Assembly: GCF_947493875.1 (NCBI RefSeq)
Contig: NZ_CANLSU010000015.1
Coordinates: 1 to 34,242, forward strand
Length of the DNA stretch: 34,242 nucleotides
DNA from: an uncultured Marinococcus sp.
GTDB taxonomy: Bacteria > Bacillota > Bacilli > Bacillales > Marinococcaceae
Direction: 5' to 3'
The translations under genes were made by a program, and so were the position numbers. Within the stretch, counting starts at the first letter, position 1. Every line of letters begins with the position of its first letter. The notes below the pieces were generated by a model. The model ran no database searches, had not been told where the DNA came from, and saw nothing but the letters and a program-made list of their open reading frames with translations. Shown here one piece after another: positions 1 to 6,712 of this stretch.

Positions 1-77
1 GACGTTTCGTGGGTACGCCAAAAAAGCATTTTGTCACAGATTTGTGTACAGCTTGTTCACGGCTTTGTGTACAATAT
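1..77. repeat. Terminal redundancy, left copy (circular contig)
   Basis: Bases 1-77 are identical to 34166-34242. An exact overlap of this odd length at the two ends is the usual signature of a circular replicon cut open by an assembler. The true circle would be 34165 bp, with position 34165 joined to position 1. Confidence 0.93.
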
Positions 78-113
78 CGGGGGTGTTCGACACTTTAGCG
101 TACTGGTTTTGAA
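17..113 (-). repeat. Long inverted repeat, right arm, with two iteron-like units
   Basis: The reverse complement of this stretch aligns along its whole length with 31869-31967, with scattered mismatches and a small indel. The core holds two tandem ~23-bp units, each containing TGTACACAAA (reading the minus strand) followed by GTGAACAAGC or GTGACAAAAT. Just outside it, across the contig junction at 34154-34166, is the hairpin CCGGCAGTGCCGG, matched by CCGGCACTGCCGG at 31984-31996 beyond the other arm. Such paired arms could bind a replication, partition or recombination protein. Bases 114-267 show no convincing gene. Confidence 0.8.
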
Positions 114-267
114 GCTTGAATAACCGGAAAAGATGCCATTACTAACCAGAAATTAGCGAAAAACAACCCATATATGCAAACCATAAGAGCTTTTATCATG
201 TTCCCGATCGAGCAATAAAACATGCTTTCCATGGTCACTTATAAGGCCAAGCCAACGAAGCAGCATC

Positions 268-390
268 ATGAACAAAAACAGACGAAAAAGAAACACGAAA
301 GGGTTCAGCTACAGCCTCTATCAGAGCCAAGCAGCCAGCACCGTGTTATCCATCATTGATCATCAACGAGAAAGGAAGAGAGAGTCATGA
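268..390 (+). CDS. Possible small basic protein (40 aa)
   Basis: A short open frame starts MNKNRRKRNTKG and ends in a TGA that overlaps the ATG of the next gene (ATGA), an arrangement typical of translational coupling. The product is rich in Lys/Arg at both ends and has no recognisable domain. The ribosome site is weak, and an overlapping alternative frame starting at 222 is also open. This is a tentative call based mainly on the overlap. Confidence 0.28.
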   Translation: MNKNRRKRNTKGFSYSLYQSQAASTVLSIIDHQRERKRES

Positions 391-671
391 AAACCAATAA
401 TACCATTGCTGCCTTTCATATCATCCGTCGAGAAGAAAACGGCGGGCTGGTGTTAAACACAAACCAGCTATACACCTGGAACATTCCCAAACGCTTGCGC
501 AAAGATCCGATTCAACCGGGAGACATCGTGCTCGTGAATACCAATCACGGACGGCGCACCGTGGTCGTCATGAACGTCTTTCGCGAAGAATTTGAAGAGA
601 CCGGAAAAATGTATAAGAAAGTCGTGAGCGTGGTCGAACGAGCGCCTGCTTCCCCCGCCCAAGAAGCATAA
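387..671 (+). CDS. Small conserved plasmid protein of unknown function
   Basis: A 94-aa protein whose ATG is preceded by AAAGGAAGAG at good spacing. The middle part (residues 30-65: YTWNIPKRLRKDPIQPGDIV, then a run of Val and Arg) looks like a small beta-barrel with a 'PGDIV.V.T..G...V.V' pattern. That pattern occurs in short DUF5839-type proteins of Gram-positive plasmids and phages; the resemblance is from memory and unproven. There is no signal peptide or membrane segment. It precedes the toxin-antitoxin operon but has its own ribosome site. Confidence 0.7.
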   Translation: MKTNNTIAAFHIIRREENGGLVLNTNQLYTWNIPKRLRKDPIQPGDIVLVNTNHGRRTVVVMNVFREEFEETGKMYKKVVSVVERAPASPAQEA

Positions 672-711
672 CGATCCATCCATGGTGTTATTCATCTAGC
701 ATCTGTACATA

Positions 712-740
712 TTGAATAACCCTATCATATAGGGTAAAAT
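712..740 (+). promoter_or_regulatory. Promoter and autoregulatory operator of the toxin-antitoxin operon
   Basis: TTGAAT at 712-717 and TAAAAT at 735-740 are separated by exactly 17 bp, a good sigma-A promoter. A perfect palindrome with 7-bp arms (ACCCTAT-cat-ATAGGGT, 719-735) fills the spacer. A bound antitoxin would block RNA polymerase, the usual autoregulation of type II toxin-antitoxin operons. The toxin ATG lies 22 bp downstream, behind CAGGAGGG. Confidence 0.75.
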
Positions 741-761
741 AGAAGGGTATCAGGAGGGCTT

Positions 762-1109
762 ATGCATCGAGAATTCATCTATACCCCGACGTTTGATAAA
801 CGCTGGGAACGACTGAAGTTATCGGATACCGATTTACGAGAGCTGGAGCAACTGTTACTCGAAGATCCGGAACGTGGAGATACGGAAACAGGGACCGGGG
901 GCATTAAAAAAATGCGTTTTGCGCCTTCTCGTTCGAATCAGGGAAAAAGTGGTTCGTACCGCGTGGTTTATCTCAATATCCCCGTGACCGATCGAACGAT
1001 TTGTATTTTGATTTTCACCAAATCGGAACAAGCAAGCTTATCGAAAGAAGAAAAGAATGAATTAAAGAAGCTATCCATCCAGTTGAAACAACTATATGGA
1101 CAGCCATAA
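762..1109 (+). CDS. RelE/HigB-family toxin of a type II toxin-antitoxin pair
   Basis: A 115-aa protein with the RelE/HigB-like layout: an N-terminal 'F.YTPTFDKRWERL' helix-strand start, a basic 'GGIKKMRFA' strand near residues 46-55, 'GSYRVVYL' around 65-72, and 'ICILIFTKSEQASLSKEEKNELKKL' at the end. These strands form the mRNA-interferase fold of ribosome-dependent endonucleases in this family. It is the first gene of the pair (toxin before antitoxin, as in higBA) and is followed after 13 bp by the HTH antitoxin. A role in plasmid stabilisation is inferred from family and location. Confidence 0.85.
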   Translation: MHREFIYTPTFDKRWERLKLSDTDLRELEQLLLEDPERGDTETGTGGIKKMRFAPSRSNQGKSGSYRVVYLNIPVTDRTICILIFTKSEQASLSKEEKNELKKLSIQLKQLYGQP

Positions 1110-1122
1110 GGAGGCGTTAGAC

Positions 1123-1443
1123 ATGGGATCTTCTCTTTTTGACGAGATAAAAAAAAGCATGGAAGAAGCAGTGGCTTTTGGCGAAGGCGATCACACGAAA
1201 GGCCGGCGAAAAAACGTCGCCATTAAAGCTTTGCAAGTGTTTACGCCGGAAGAGATTAAGCAATTGCGCGAGCAACTGCAGTTTACGCAACGCGTCTTTG
1301 CTCAGGTTTTAGGAGTGTCTACTAAAACGGTGGAAGCGTGGGAAAAGGGGACGAATACGCCGAGTGGTTCTTCCCGCCGGCTTCTCGAAATTTACTGGAA
1401 CCATCCCGATATTGCCGAACAAAAAGTCACGGAAAACGTGTGA
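1123..1443 (+). CDS. XRE-family HTH antitoxin (HigA/NadS-like)
   Basis: A 106-aa protein. The ATG at 1123 is chosen because a perfect AAGGAGG sits 8 bp upstream; an earlier in-frame ATG at 1096 lacks one. The C-terminal half carries a clear helix-turn-helix: 'LREQLQFTQRVFAQVLGVSTKTVEAWEKGTNTPSGSSRRLLE', the pattern of HigA/NadS antitoxins. The N-terminal region is acidic and presumably wraps the toxin. It should bind the palindrome at 719-735 and repress the operon. Confidence 0.86.
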   Translation: MGSSLFDEIKKSMEEAVAFGEGDHTKGRRKNVAIKALQVFTPEEIKQLREQLQFTQRVFAQVLGVSTKTVEAWEKGTNTPSGSSRRLLEIYWNHPDIAEQKVTENV

Positions 1444-1485
1444 GGGCATCGAGCATGGAAGTAGAAACATCAAATAGAAAACACG

Positions 1486-1529
1486 TAGCCGTTCGCGATT
1501 CCATCGTTTCGAACGGCTAGGTTTTGTTT
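1486..1529 (+). terminator. Rho-independent terminator of the toxin-antitoxin operon
   Basis: Ten-base perfect arms TAGCCGTTCG (1486-1495) and CGAACGGCTA (1510-1519) are followed by GGTTTTGTTT. It lies 43 bp after the antitoxin stop. Confidence 0.8.
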
Positions 1530-1543
1530 ACATAGTAGATCAG

Positions 1544-1599
1544 AATTTCATCTACCGTAATCGTTTTACCAACATCGAGTGGCCATAATGCAGATTATC
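1544..1599. repeat. Imperfect direct repeat, copy 1
   Basis: AATTTCATCTACCGTA (1544-1559), then CCATAATG (1583-1590) and GATTATC (1593-1599). The same three blocks in the same order occur at 3278-3329 with a slightly shorter spacer. The two copies frame the block of tiny membrane proteins. On the minus strand the stretch can be read as a short coding remnant (DVGKTITVDEIL), so it may be the 3' end of a lost gene. Confidence 0.6.
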
Positions 1600-1632
1600 G
1601 ATATCTTTTAGCAACTCTCTCCAATAGTGCCT

Positions 1633-1824
1633 TTAATCTGCTTTCCTAAGCTTTTGGATGAAAATAATGCTAGTAATTATGCCTCCACATACACCACCTA
1701 TCACAGCTACGTCAAAATCATGATCCCAGGGCATATTTATGATCATGTTTCTAAGAATTCGAAAGCTTAACCCGATAATGATAGATGCCATCGTAAGTCC
1801 TATAAAAATACCCAGTGTTTTCAT
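1633..1824 (-). CDS. Small two-helix membrane protein, paralogue of the 33568-33780 gene
   Basis: A 63-aa protein starting MKTLGIFIGL. The ATG at 1824 sits 7 bp after AGGAGG; the open frame extends a few codons further but has no ribosome site there. It has two hydrophobic segments (about residues 3-21 and 38-56) with a short polar loop containing 'PWDHDFD' and a basic tail. It aligns over nearly its whole length with the protein at 33568-33780 (MKTLGLFVGL..., 'FR.L.N.I...P..H..D...I.G.'), so this plasmid carries two copies of an unnamed family. Confidence 0.72.
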   Translation of the reverse strand: MKTLGIFIGLTMASIIIGLSFRILRNMIINMPWDHDFDVAVIGGVCGGIITSIIFIQKLRKAD

Positions 1825-1952
1825 CTTTATGATCCTCCTGGCTGCCATAGACCATTCAACATGCTTCTAATCTTTTTGTATTGCCTATGCTTCTCTAAAT
1901 GTTTCTTCATGAATGGTTTCTTCTCTTCCTTTCATGATGCGAACGCTCCGTA

Positions 1953-2222
1953 TTACCGGATCCATCCATAGGTGAGTCCAAGACTCAGCAAGCCAGTGCT
2001 CGCGCTGATGAACCCCACAACGATCATCACCGTAATGAGAAGATGCCGGCCTGCCTCCTCGTACTGCCGATAAAATTCCCGAGCCATACTGAACAAAAAT
2101 ATCGAAAAAACAAGGTTGAAGTAACCACTGGGAAACGACATTAGGCCAAACAATGATAAAAAATGAATGATAAGAACTCCTATCAAAATACCAACAATGA
2201 TTTTTAGGTAGGCCGGGATCAT
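1953..2222 (-). CDS. Small membrane protein, unknown function
   Basis: An 89-aa, almost entirely hydrophobic protein with about three membrane segments (residues 5-27, 32-48, 60-85) and a short charged loop 'REFYRQYEEAGRH'. AGGAGG lies 6 bp before the ATG. It shares orientation with the upstream-lying small membrane gene, 128 bp away, and may be co-transcribed with it. No family is recognised. Confidence 0.68.
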   Translation of the reverse strand: MIPAYLKIIVGILIGVLIIHFLSLFGLMSFPSGYFNLVFSIFLFSMAREFYRQYEEAGRHLLITVMIVVGFISASTGLLSLGLTYGWIR

Positions 2223-2398
2223 AGTTCTCCTCCTAGTGATTCGTCACATCGATGCATGGACGCAGGGCCGTCTTCCCCATGCCCATAAGCGGGGATGCTC
2301 TTTATTGAACGAACATCATGGATAACGCTTCCTACGTTGGGGTATAAAAACCGTAAGGATATGTTAGGAATAATTCCCAGGATAAAGGAGAACAAACC

Positions 2399-2662
2399 AT
2401 GACCCCATCCCGAACGACGTTGCCGAAACGAAAATTATACCCGCTTGTCACGGCCGGCATGCTGCTGATGGCTGCCGTACTTACGCTGATTGCCCTCGAA
2501 TATACGCGAATGGGAGTGCTCCTCCTAGTCTACGGGGTAGGGGCTCAGCTCATCGTCCGCGCCGTATTGGAATGGACGGAGGGCATCTGCACGTTTTATT
2601 GGCGGTTACTGCTAGGGGCAGCGATTCTCTTGGTGATGCTCTCTTTTCGCCTGGTCCCCTGA
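2399..2662 (+). CDS. Small three-helix membrane protein, unknown function
   Basis: An 87-aa protein with a basic N-terminus (TLPKRKLYP) and three hydrophobic stretches near residues 14-32, 38-55 and 67-84. AAAGGAG precedes the ATG by 8 bp. It heads a plus-strand cluster of three very small genes (2399, 2702, 2948), each with or near its own ribosome site. No family is recognised. Confidence 0.68.
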   Translation: MTPSRTTLPKRKLYPLVTAGMLLMAAVLTLIALEYTRMGVLLLVYGVGAQLIVRAVLEWTEGICTFYWRLLLGAAILLVMLSFRLVP

Positions 2663-2701
2663 AGATACTTCGAAGAAGGACAGGAAAGGAGAAGTCCCAG
2701 G

Positions 2702-2914
2702 ATGAAACTTATCAGCATGATCATCAGCATGGGCGTCCTAGCGATGCTCTTTCAAATAGGCATCCATGGTGTGGCCAATCTCATGAACAAGCAGGCCTTT
2801 TGGCATTCATGGACCGATCGCATCGACATGGCCCTGGGGCTGGGCGTGATCCTTGGGATCGGGATATGGATTCGTCGAACATTTCCTCTGAAGAAACAGG
2901 GAGATCCTAGATAG
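2702..2914 (+). CDS. Small two-helix membrane protein, unknown function
   Basis: A 70-aa protein with hydrophobic segments around residues 3-22 and 42-57 and a Lys/Arg-rich C-terminus (RRTFPLKKQGDPR), suggesting a cytoplasmic tail. AAAGGAGAAG lies 10 bp upstream of the ATG. It is 39 bp after the previous gene, so probably the same transcript. No family is recognised. Confidence 0.66.
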   Translation: MKLISMIISMGVLAMLFQIGIHGVANLMNKQAFWHSWTDRIDMALGLGVILGIGIWIRRTFPLKKQGDPR

Positions 2915-2947
2915 GGAAAGGGAGGGCGGACATGGTATTCGTTTGGC

Positions 2948-3211
2948 ATGTCCTTGGTTCTTATCGGCATTATTTCCCTCCTATATGGTTGGTTCTACGA
3001 TCGCAACCTCCTCTTTGGCTTCATTTTCTCGATAACAGGGATAGTCGTAGTCATGGGGCGTGCCAATAAGCGGAACGAGGAGCGTTCCTTATGGTGTCGT
3101 ATCGGTTTTCATCAGTACGAACTGGTAGGCGGAGACGAAGACTTGAATTCAAGAATGGTGTATCAATGCAAGCGTTGTGAGAAGAAGAAAAAGGTTTTTC
3201 GTGCCGTGTAG
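2948..3211 (+). CDS. Membrane-anchored zinc-ribbon-like small protein
   Basis: An 87-aa protein: two N-terminal hydrophobic segments (about 2-15 and 20-36), then a cytoplasmic part with LWC-x4-H...CKRC (one Cys, one His, and a Cys-x2-Cys pair), a pattern able to bind zinc and reminiscent of DUF1660-like mini-proteins. The ribosome site is odd: GGGAGGG lies more than 20 bp before the ATG used here and fits better to an ATG at 2932 in another frame. The N-terminus may therefore be frameshifted or differently started. Confidence 0.55.
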   Translation: MSLVLIGIISLLYGWFYDRNLLFGFIFSITGIVVVMGRANKRNEERSLWCRIGFHQYELVGGDEDLNSRMVYQCKRCEKKKKVFRAV

Positions 3212-3277
3212 CAACGAGAAGGAAGCCGAAGACCTCCGAAGTTCTTTCATGTTCCCGAGAAGCATTGCTTCAGACTA

Positions 3278-3329
3278 AATTTCATCTACCGTACTTATTA
3301 AAAACTTAATTACCATAATGACGATTATC
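3278..3329. repeat. Imperfect direct repeat, copy 2
   Basis: Second copy of the block pattern described at 1544-1599: AATTTCATCTACCGTA, CCATAATG and GATTATC in the same order. The rest of 3212-3409 holds no gene; a run of A and G (AAAAAAAAGGGGGGG) sits at 3350-3358. Confidence 0.6.
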
Positions 3330-3409
3330 AGCAGTTTTCACAAAAAAAAGGGGGGGTCCAAAATTGGGTAGCCCCTTGTTCAGCGATCTAGAAGCCATGA
3401 GGGTTCCTT

Positions 3410-3670
3410 TTACTCTCCCCCGTTTTGTTTCTTGTCTTCCACAAGTCCGTTCCCTGCCCCGTTTCTTTTGCGGATGTCGTTTTGATATTCATTCAATTCT
3501 TCTTTGGACGGGAGCGTACGCATTTTCATGTTATATTCGGTACGGATCGCAGGACTTTCCTCCTGTGTTCCGACTGTTTTTTCCTCAACCCGGCGAACCC
3601 CGGATGTTTCCTGCTGCTGCATATCCTTTACTAATCGCCCAATATCTCTCGATACATCGCGGAAAATCAT
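3410..3670 (-). CDS. Last gene of the gas-vesicle operon, unknown (gvpT-like position)
   Basis: An 86-aa hydrophilic protein whose ATG overlaps the stop of gvpJ by one base (TGATG), so it is translationally coupled. It starts with an amphipathic helix (MIFRDVSRDIGRLVKDM) and is otherwise charged and probably disordered, ending in KKQNGGE. In Bacillus megaterium the gene after gvpJ is gvpT; I cannot confirm homology by eye, so only the position supports that label. The frame is intact. Confidence 0.7.
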   Translation of the reverse strand: MIFRDVSRDIGRLVKDMQQQETSGVRRVEEKTVGTQEESPAIRTEYNMKMRTLPSKEELNEYQNDIRKRNGAGNGLVEDKKQNGGE

Positions 3671-4038
3671 CAGCGTTCCCTCTCTTCGGTTTTATCTGTT
3701 TCTTCTGCCCGTTCCTTTTCTTGCGGTTTTTCGCTGGATTCGAGCTGTTCCACACGTTCGAGCAGGCGCTGATTTTCATCTTCAAGCCTTTTTGCGTTAG
3801 AAGAATAATGCGGGTCCGTTTCCCACCAGTCGATGCCCATTTCCTTGGCCTTGTCGACCGAAGCGACGACGAGGCGAATCTTGATGGTCAAGAGCTCCAC
3901 ATCTGCAATATTTACTTTTATATCTCCGGCAATCACAACGCCTTTATCCAGTACTGTTTCCAGTATTTCGACGAGGCCTCCGGCCAAATTATCGACGTTG
4001 GCCGGCTCAGCCGAGCGGCGCACGGGTTGTTCACTCAT
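3670..4038 (-). CDS. gvpJ: Gas vesicle protein GvpJ (GvpA-family minor protein)
   Basis: A 122-aa protein. Residues about 14-57 are the GvpA-type core: 'LAGGLVEILETVLDKGVVIAGDIKVNIADVELLTIKIRLVVASV', followed by 'KEMGIDWW'. The core is an amphipathic strand-hairpin-helix that in GvpA builds the protein shell; GvpJ is a paralogue thought to take part in nucleation. The C-terminus (residues 70-122) is a Glu/Lys/Arg-rich coiled coil (NQRLLERVEQLE), longer than in GvpA. It lies 25 bp after gvpK and is coupled to the last gene. Confidence 0.9.
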   Translation of the reverse strand: MSEQPVRRSAEPANVDNLAGGLVEILETVLDKGVVIAGDIKVNIADVELLTIKIRLVVASVDKAKEMGIDWWETDPHYSSNAKRLEDENQRLLERVEQLESSEKPQEKERAEETDKTEERER

Positions 4039-4063
4039 GATTCCTCTCCTCCTTTGTCGGGCT

Positions 4064-4366
4064 TTACATTAAGTTACCGAGTGGTCCAAGGTCAATATTT
4101 AAATCATCATCGGTCAGGTTAAATATTTCTTTCATTTCTTCCATTTTGTCTTCAAGCTGCATGAGGGCTTCTCCCAGCTGTTCAATTTGTTCCTCGGTCA
4201 AATCGCCGCCTTCCACCCGGCGCATGGCCTGGCGCTCCACGAGTTCACGCAGCAGTTCGACCACGGTCATGACCAGCTGGGTCAATCCTTCTTCAGCTTT
4301 TTCCGGGTCCAGGGAAATACGCCCGGTGGGCTGCTGGGCTTCTGTTACTTGAGGGTTTTTATCCAT
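4064..4366 (-). CDS. gvpK: Gas vesicle protein GvpK
   Basis: A 100-aa protein with the GvpK signature nearly throughout: 'RISLDPEKAEEGLTQLV', then 'LLRELVERQAMRRVEGG', 'LTEEQIEQLG', and the C-terminal 'DLNIDLGPLGNLM'. GvpK is a required accessory protein in gas-vesicle assembly; its precise role is not settled. The first 16 residues are a polar extension. AAAGGAGG precedes the ATG. It begins 14 bp after gvpS ends, inside the operon. Confidence 0.93.
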   Translation of the reverse strand: MDKNPQVTEAQQPTGRISLDPEKAEEGLTQLVMTVVELLRELVERQAMRRVEGGDLTEEQIEQLGEALMQLEDKMEEMKEIFNLTDDDLNIDLGPLGNLM

Positions 4367-4380
4367 CGTTTCAGCCTCCT

Positions 4381-4623
4381 TTATTCAACGGGAGAAGATT
4401 CCGGCGAATGAGAAACAAATTCCTTTTGTGTTTTCGTTTCAGCCTGGCGGAGCGTTTCGACCGAGGCAATCAACACCCGTAGATCAACATAAACCAAATC
4501 AATACCTGCAATCGATATCGTTAAATCCCCCTGCAGCACGACCCCCTTTTCCAGGACGGCGTCTAAAACGTCCAGCAGGGACACTTCCCGGTTTTGAAGA
4601 CTATCCCTGGGCATTGGCTTCAC
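4381..4623 (-). CDS. gvpS: Gas vesicle protein GvpS (GvpA-family)
   Basis: An 80-aa protein with the GvpA-type core at residues 14-60: 'VSLLDVLDAVLEKGVVLQGD' then 'LTISIAGIDLVYVDLRVLIASVETL'. It is one of the GvpA paralogues (GvpS/GvpJ/GvpM group); the gene order L-S-K-J identifies it as GvpS of the Bacillus type. The start overlaps the end of gvpL by 23 bp, showing tight coupling. It is not the main shell protein GvpA, which is absent from this plasmid. Confidence 0.9.
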   Translation of the reverse strand: MKPMPRDSLQNREVSLLDVLDAVLEKGVVLQGDLTISIAGIDLVYVDLRVLIASVETLRQAETKTQKEFVSHSPESSPVE

Positions 4624-5455
4624 TCCTGCTTGTCAGTCCGGAAAAATGAAAGGATGGCCATGGGCCAGTACATTCCAAATCCAGTCCGGTACCGGCTGCT
4701 TCTTCCTGCCCCTGACGGTCTTCAATAAACTGGATAAATGCCTCGCGGTCTTTGGATTCAATTAAATAGACGGCGTTCCAGGCCATATCCTTCTCCCGGT
4801 CTGTCACTTTTCGTTCCCAATTTTTCTTTATCTCGGTTCCTTCACTTTTTGCTTTTAATTCTTCATGAAATGAGGTGCAGTGCTGTTCAATGTGATCGTC
4901 CGCTTTTCCTTCGACAAATTCTTTCATTTTCTTCTTTTCAAAAAAACGCCTCCCGGCCGGTAACGCTTCGATTTCTGCTTCTTTTTCCCGTATCTCTTCA
5001 CTGTCCTGCACGACAGCCTCGATGAACAATTGCTGATCAGCATACACTTTAACGTTCCACTCTTCTTTACCGGCCAGAGTGGAAAATTTCGATATGATGG
5101 ATTCCTTATAATCTTCCATCATCGCTGCGAGACTCGACCTCTTTTCAAAGATGGTCCCGAATTTTAAAGGAATGGTCGTATAACGATCATGCAAATGATT
5201 CATGATGGTATGGTGATGAAATGCTTTATTCTGCAGCCACTTCATATTTTCTACATTTTTTTGGAGTTGTTCTTCGGCAAATTCCGATTCAGGCACCTGG
5301 CAAATAACAGCTGTAATCTCTTCCTGCACGAAAAAATCAATACTGTTATCCGGCTCCATCCCCTCCACAGGCTCCATCGGTGCTTCGTGGTATTCTGCTG
5401 TAGGTACAAAAGCGTAAACATATACTAGAGCCGGAGCTCCTGCATTCGTTTCCAA
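4601..5455 (-). CDS. gvpL: Gas vesicle protein GvpL/GvpF family
   Basis: A 284-aa GvpL/F-family protein: 'ALVYVYAFVP' near the N-terminus, the conserved 'HHHTIMNHLHDRYTTIPLKFGTIF' around residues 80-103, a long charged helical middle, 'WNAVYLIESKDREAFIQFIED' and the C-terminal 'GLDLECTGPWPSFHFSGL', which is diagnostic of GvpL/F. These proteins bind GvpA and nucleate vesicle assembly. The start is TTG at 5455, chosen for the AAGGAG 9 bp before it and the short distance to the conserved strand. Order L-S-K-J favours GvpL over GvpF. Confidence 0.92.
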   Translation of the reverse strand: METNAGAPALVYVYAFVPTAEYHEAPMEPVEGMEPDNSIDFFVQEEITAVICQVPESEFAEEQLQKNVENMKWLQNKAFHHHTIMNHLHDRYTTIPLKFGTIFEKRSSLAAMMEDYKESIISKFSTLAGKEEWNVKVYADQQLFIEAVVQDSEEIREKEAEIEALPAGRRFFEKKKMKEFVEGKADDHIEQHCTSFHEELKAKSEGTEIKKNWERKVTDREKDMAWNAVYLIESKDREAFIQFIEDRQGQEEAAGTGLDLECTGPWPSFHFSGLTSRSEANAQG

Positions 5456-5583
5456 TATTCGTCACTCCTTGCTTTGATATTTTTCCCACAATGAGAGCTC
5501 ACGTCCAGCATTTCATTTGTTTCTGCCTCTTCCTTTTCATTCAAAGGCAAAGAACGTCTCCCTTTACTAACCCGCTTCCCCAT
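5425..5583 (-). CDS. Possible small leader gene of the gas-vesicle operon (52 aa)
   Basis: An open frame on the minus strand starts MGKRVSKGRR and ends KRMQELRL, overlapping the gvpL start by 31 bp. It is Lys/Arg/Glu rich with two aromatic residues near the end (DEYWKRM). No GvpG-like or other known pattern is seen. The ribosome site is poor and the ATG directly abuts the TTAACTGAA operator arm. It could be real, a remnant of an upstream gvp gene, or chance. Confidence 0.4.
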   Translation of the reverse strand: MGKRVSKGRRSLPLNEKEEAETNEMLDVSSHCGKNIKARSDEYWKRMQELRL

Positions 5584-5620
5584 TTAACTGAAAAGTATTC
5601 ATTGAATTTAATTCAGTTAA
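5584..5620. promoter_or_regulatory. Palindromic operator between gvp operon and TetR gene
   Basis: Two perfect 9-bp inverted arms, TTAACTGAA (5584-5592) and TTCAGTTAA (5612-5620), enclose a second nested perfect palindrome TGAATT-T-AATTCA (5603-5615). Its place between divergent genes for a TetR regulator and the gvp operon makes it the likely binding site for that regulator, controlling both directions. Bases 5621-5749 hold only the TetR gene leader. Confidence 0.65.
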
Positions 5621-5749
5621 AATAAAATGATTCTTTCGGGCTTTTTAAGGCTCTTTCTTTCCATAAAAAGTTGCTAATCCCCTTTGCAGCCGATACACTG
5701 GAAACACATCTTTTTCAGCCCGTATCATGAAAATAGGAGTTCGTTTTTA

Positions 5750-6337
5750 ATGGAAAATGCCAAATTAACAAAAAGAAAAAAGCAGGCGATACAGACAAAA
5801 CAGAATATTTATAACGCCGCTTTAGCACTTATTCAACATAAAAGCTTTGATGACGTTACGATAGAAGAAATCAGTAAAAAAGCCGAAGTGTCCGTCGGAT
5901 CTTTTTATTATTATTTTCATTCGAAAGAAGATATTTATTTAAGCATGTTTAAAAAACTGGATGAAGAGCTTTTTCGTGACTTTAATCCTGGAGATTATCC
6001 ACAGTCAGGGGAAGATCTTCTCATTACCTTCTTTCTTCAACTGGCCCGCAGCGTTTCGGATTTAGGGTTAAATATTATTAAATATTCCTTGTTTAAAGAA
6101 GGCCCTGTTCCGTATTATAAGGACTTGTATATGAGTGAAGCCCTGCAGAAAATCATTAAAACCGGCCAGGCCGACAACGTCTTTACTTCCTCCATGAGCG
6201 AAGATGAAATGACGGAATACCTGTTTATTATCATGCAGGGCGTCATGCTGGATTGGTGTATCACCGACGAAGGCTATTCCCTCGAAGAAAAAACCGAACA
6301 GCTAATGAGACGCGTCGTCCTTTCCATTAAATATTAA
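5750..6337 (+). CDS. TetR-family transcriptional regulator
   Basis: A 195-aa regulator. The ATG at 5750 follows TAGGAG; an upstream in-frame ATG at 5684 is unlikely because residues from 5750 already give the canonical TetR start. The N-terminal HTH reads 'KQNIYNAALALIQHKSFDDVTIEEISKKAEVSVGSFYYYFHSKEDIY', a textbook TetR DNA-binding domain. The C-terminal ligand domain is helical and ends LMRRVVLSIKY. Divergent from the gas-vesicle genes, it probably controls them through the operator at 5584-5620; the ligand cannot be read from sequence. Confidence 0.92.
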   Translation: MENAKLTKRKKQAIQTKQNIYNAALALIQHKSFDDVTIEEISKKAEVSVGSFYYYFHSKEDIYLSMFKKLDEELFRDFNPGDYPQSGEDLLITFFLQLARSVSDLGLNIIKYSLFKEGPVPYYKDLYMSEALQKIIKTGQADNVFTSSMSEDEMTEYLFIIMQGVMLDWCITDEGYSLEEKTEQLMRRVVLSIKY

Positions 6338-6397
6338 TGATCGTGTTATGAAAATAAAGACGATATCATGCAGCAGCAGAATGACATTCCCTCTAAA

Positions 6398-6510
6398 AAG
6401 TCCCTTCTCCGGGGACTTCAATCTATTCATTTAATACTTGGTGCATCTCTCCTTCGCCTTAAAACCGGGGTCTTACCTATGGCTAAAGCAGAACACCCCG
6501 GTTGGTTTTA
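6398..6510 (+). terminator. Two hairpins ending the TetR transcript
   Basis: AAGTCCC (6398-6404) pairs with GGGACTT (6412-6418), a weak hairpin without a T tract. AACCGGGGT (6463-6471) pairs with ACCCCGGTT (6495-6503) and is followed by GGTTTTATT, the stronger terminator. Nothing coding is seen in 6338-6570. Confidence 0.6.
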
Positions 6511-6571
6511 TTAAGAGGCCAAAGGGTATCGTTCTCCCCTCTCCCTTCGATTGGTTTAACTATATTTCATT

Positions 6572-6702
6572 ATGTCTAAAACCCTTAACTTCTAGACAAC
6601 ATACTAAACACCCCGTTTTTATCAGCAAAACGGGGTGTTTTCCATCTAAAAGTTCGTCTATAATCAAATGTACAATACCTAGCAGACTTTTAGACATTTT
6701 GG
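6572..6702. other. Candidate res site of the adjacent serine recombinase
   Basis: Upstream of the recombinase are three inverted-end motifs: TGTCTA...TAGACA over about 26 bp (6572-6597), GTCTA...AGCAGAC over about 31 bp (6656-6686), and TTTTAGACA just before the ribosome site (6690-6698). Tn3-family res sites consist of two or three such subsites upstream of the resolvase gene. TACAAT at 6671-6676 could be the -10 of the gene, giving autorepression. The pattern is visible; the role is inferred. Confidence 0.45.
6607..6642. terminator. Strong terminator hairpin inside the res-like region
   Basis: Perfect 13-bp arms AACACCCCGTTTT (6607-6619) and AAAACGGGGTGTT (6627-6639), with T tracts on both strands. 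It would insulate the recombinase promoter from upstream transcription in either direction. Confidence 0.8.
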
Positions 6703-6712
6703 GGGGACACTC

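Noticed and set aside
3364-4122. Long plus-strand open frame opposite the gas-vesicle genes
   Set aside because: It lies antisense to gvpJ and its neighbour, which have family signatures and good ribosome sites; the plus-strand product is Cys/Phe/Arg-rich and unlike a real protein.
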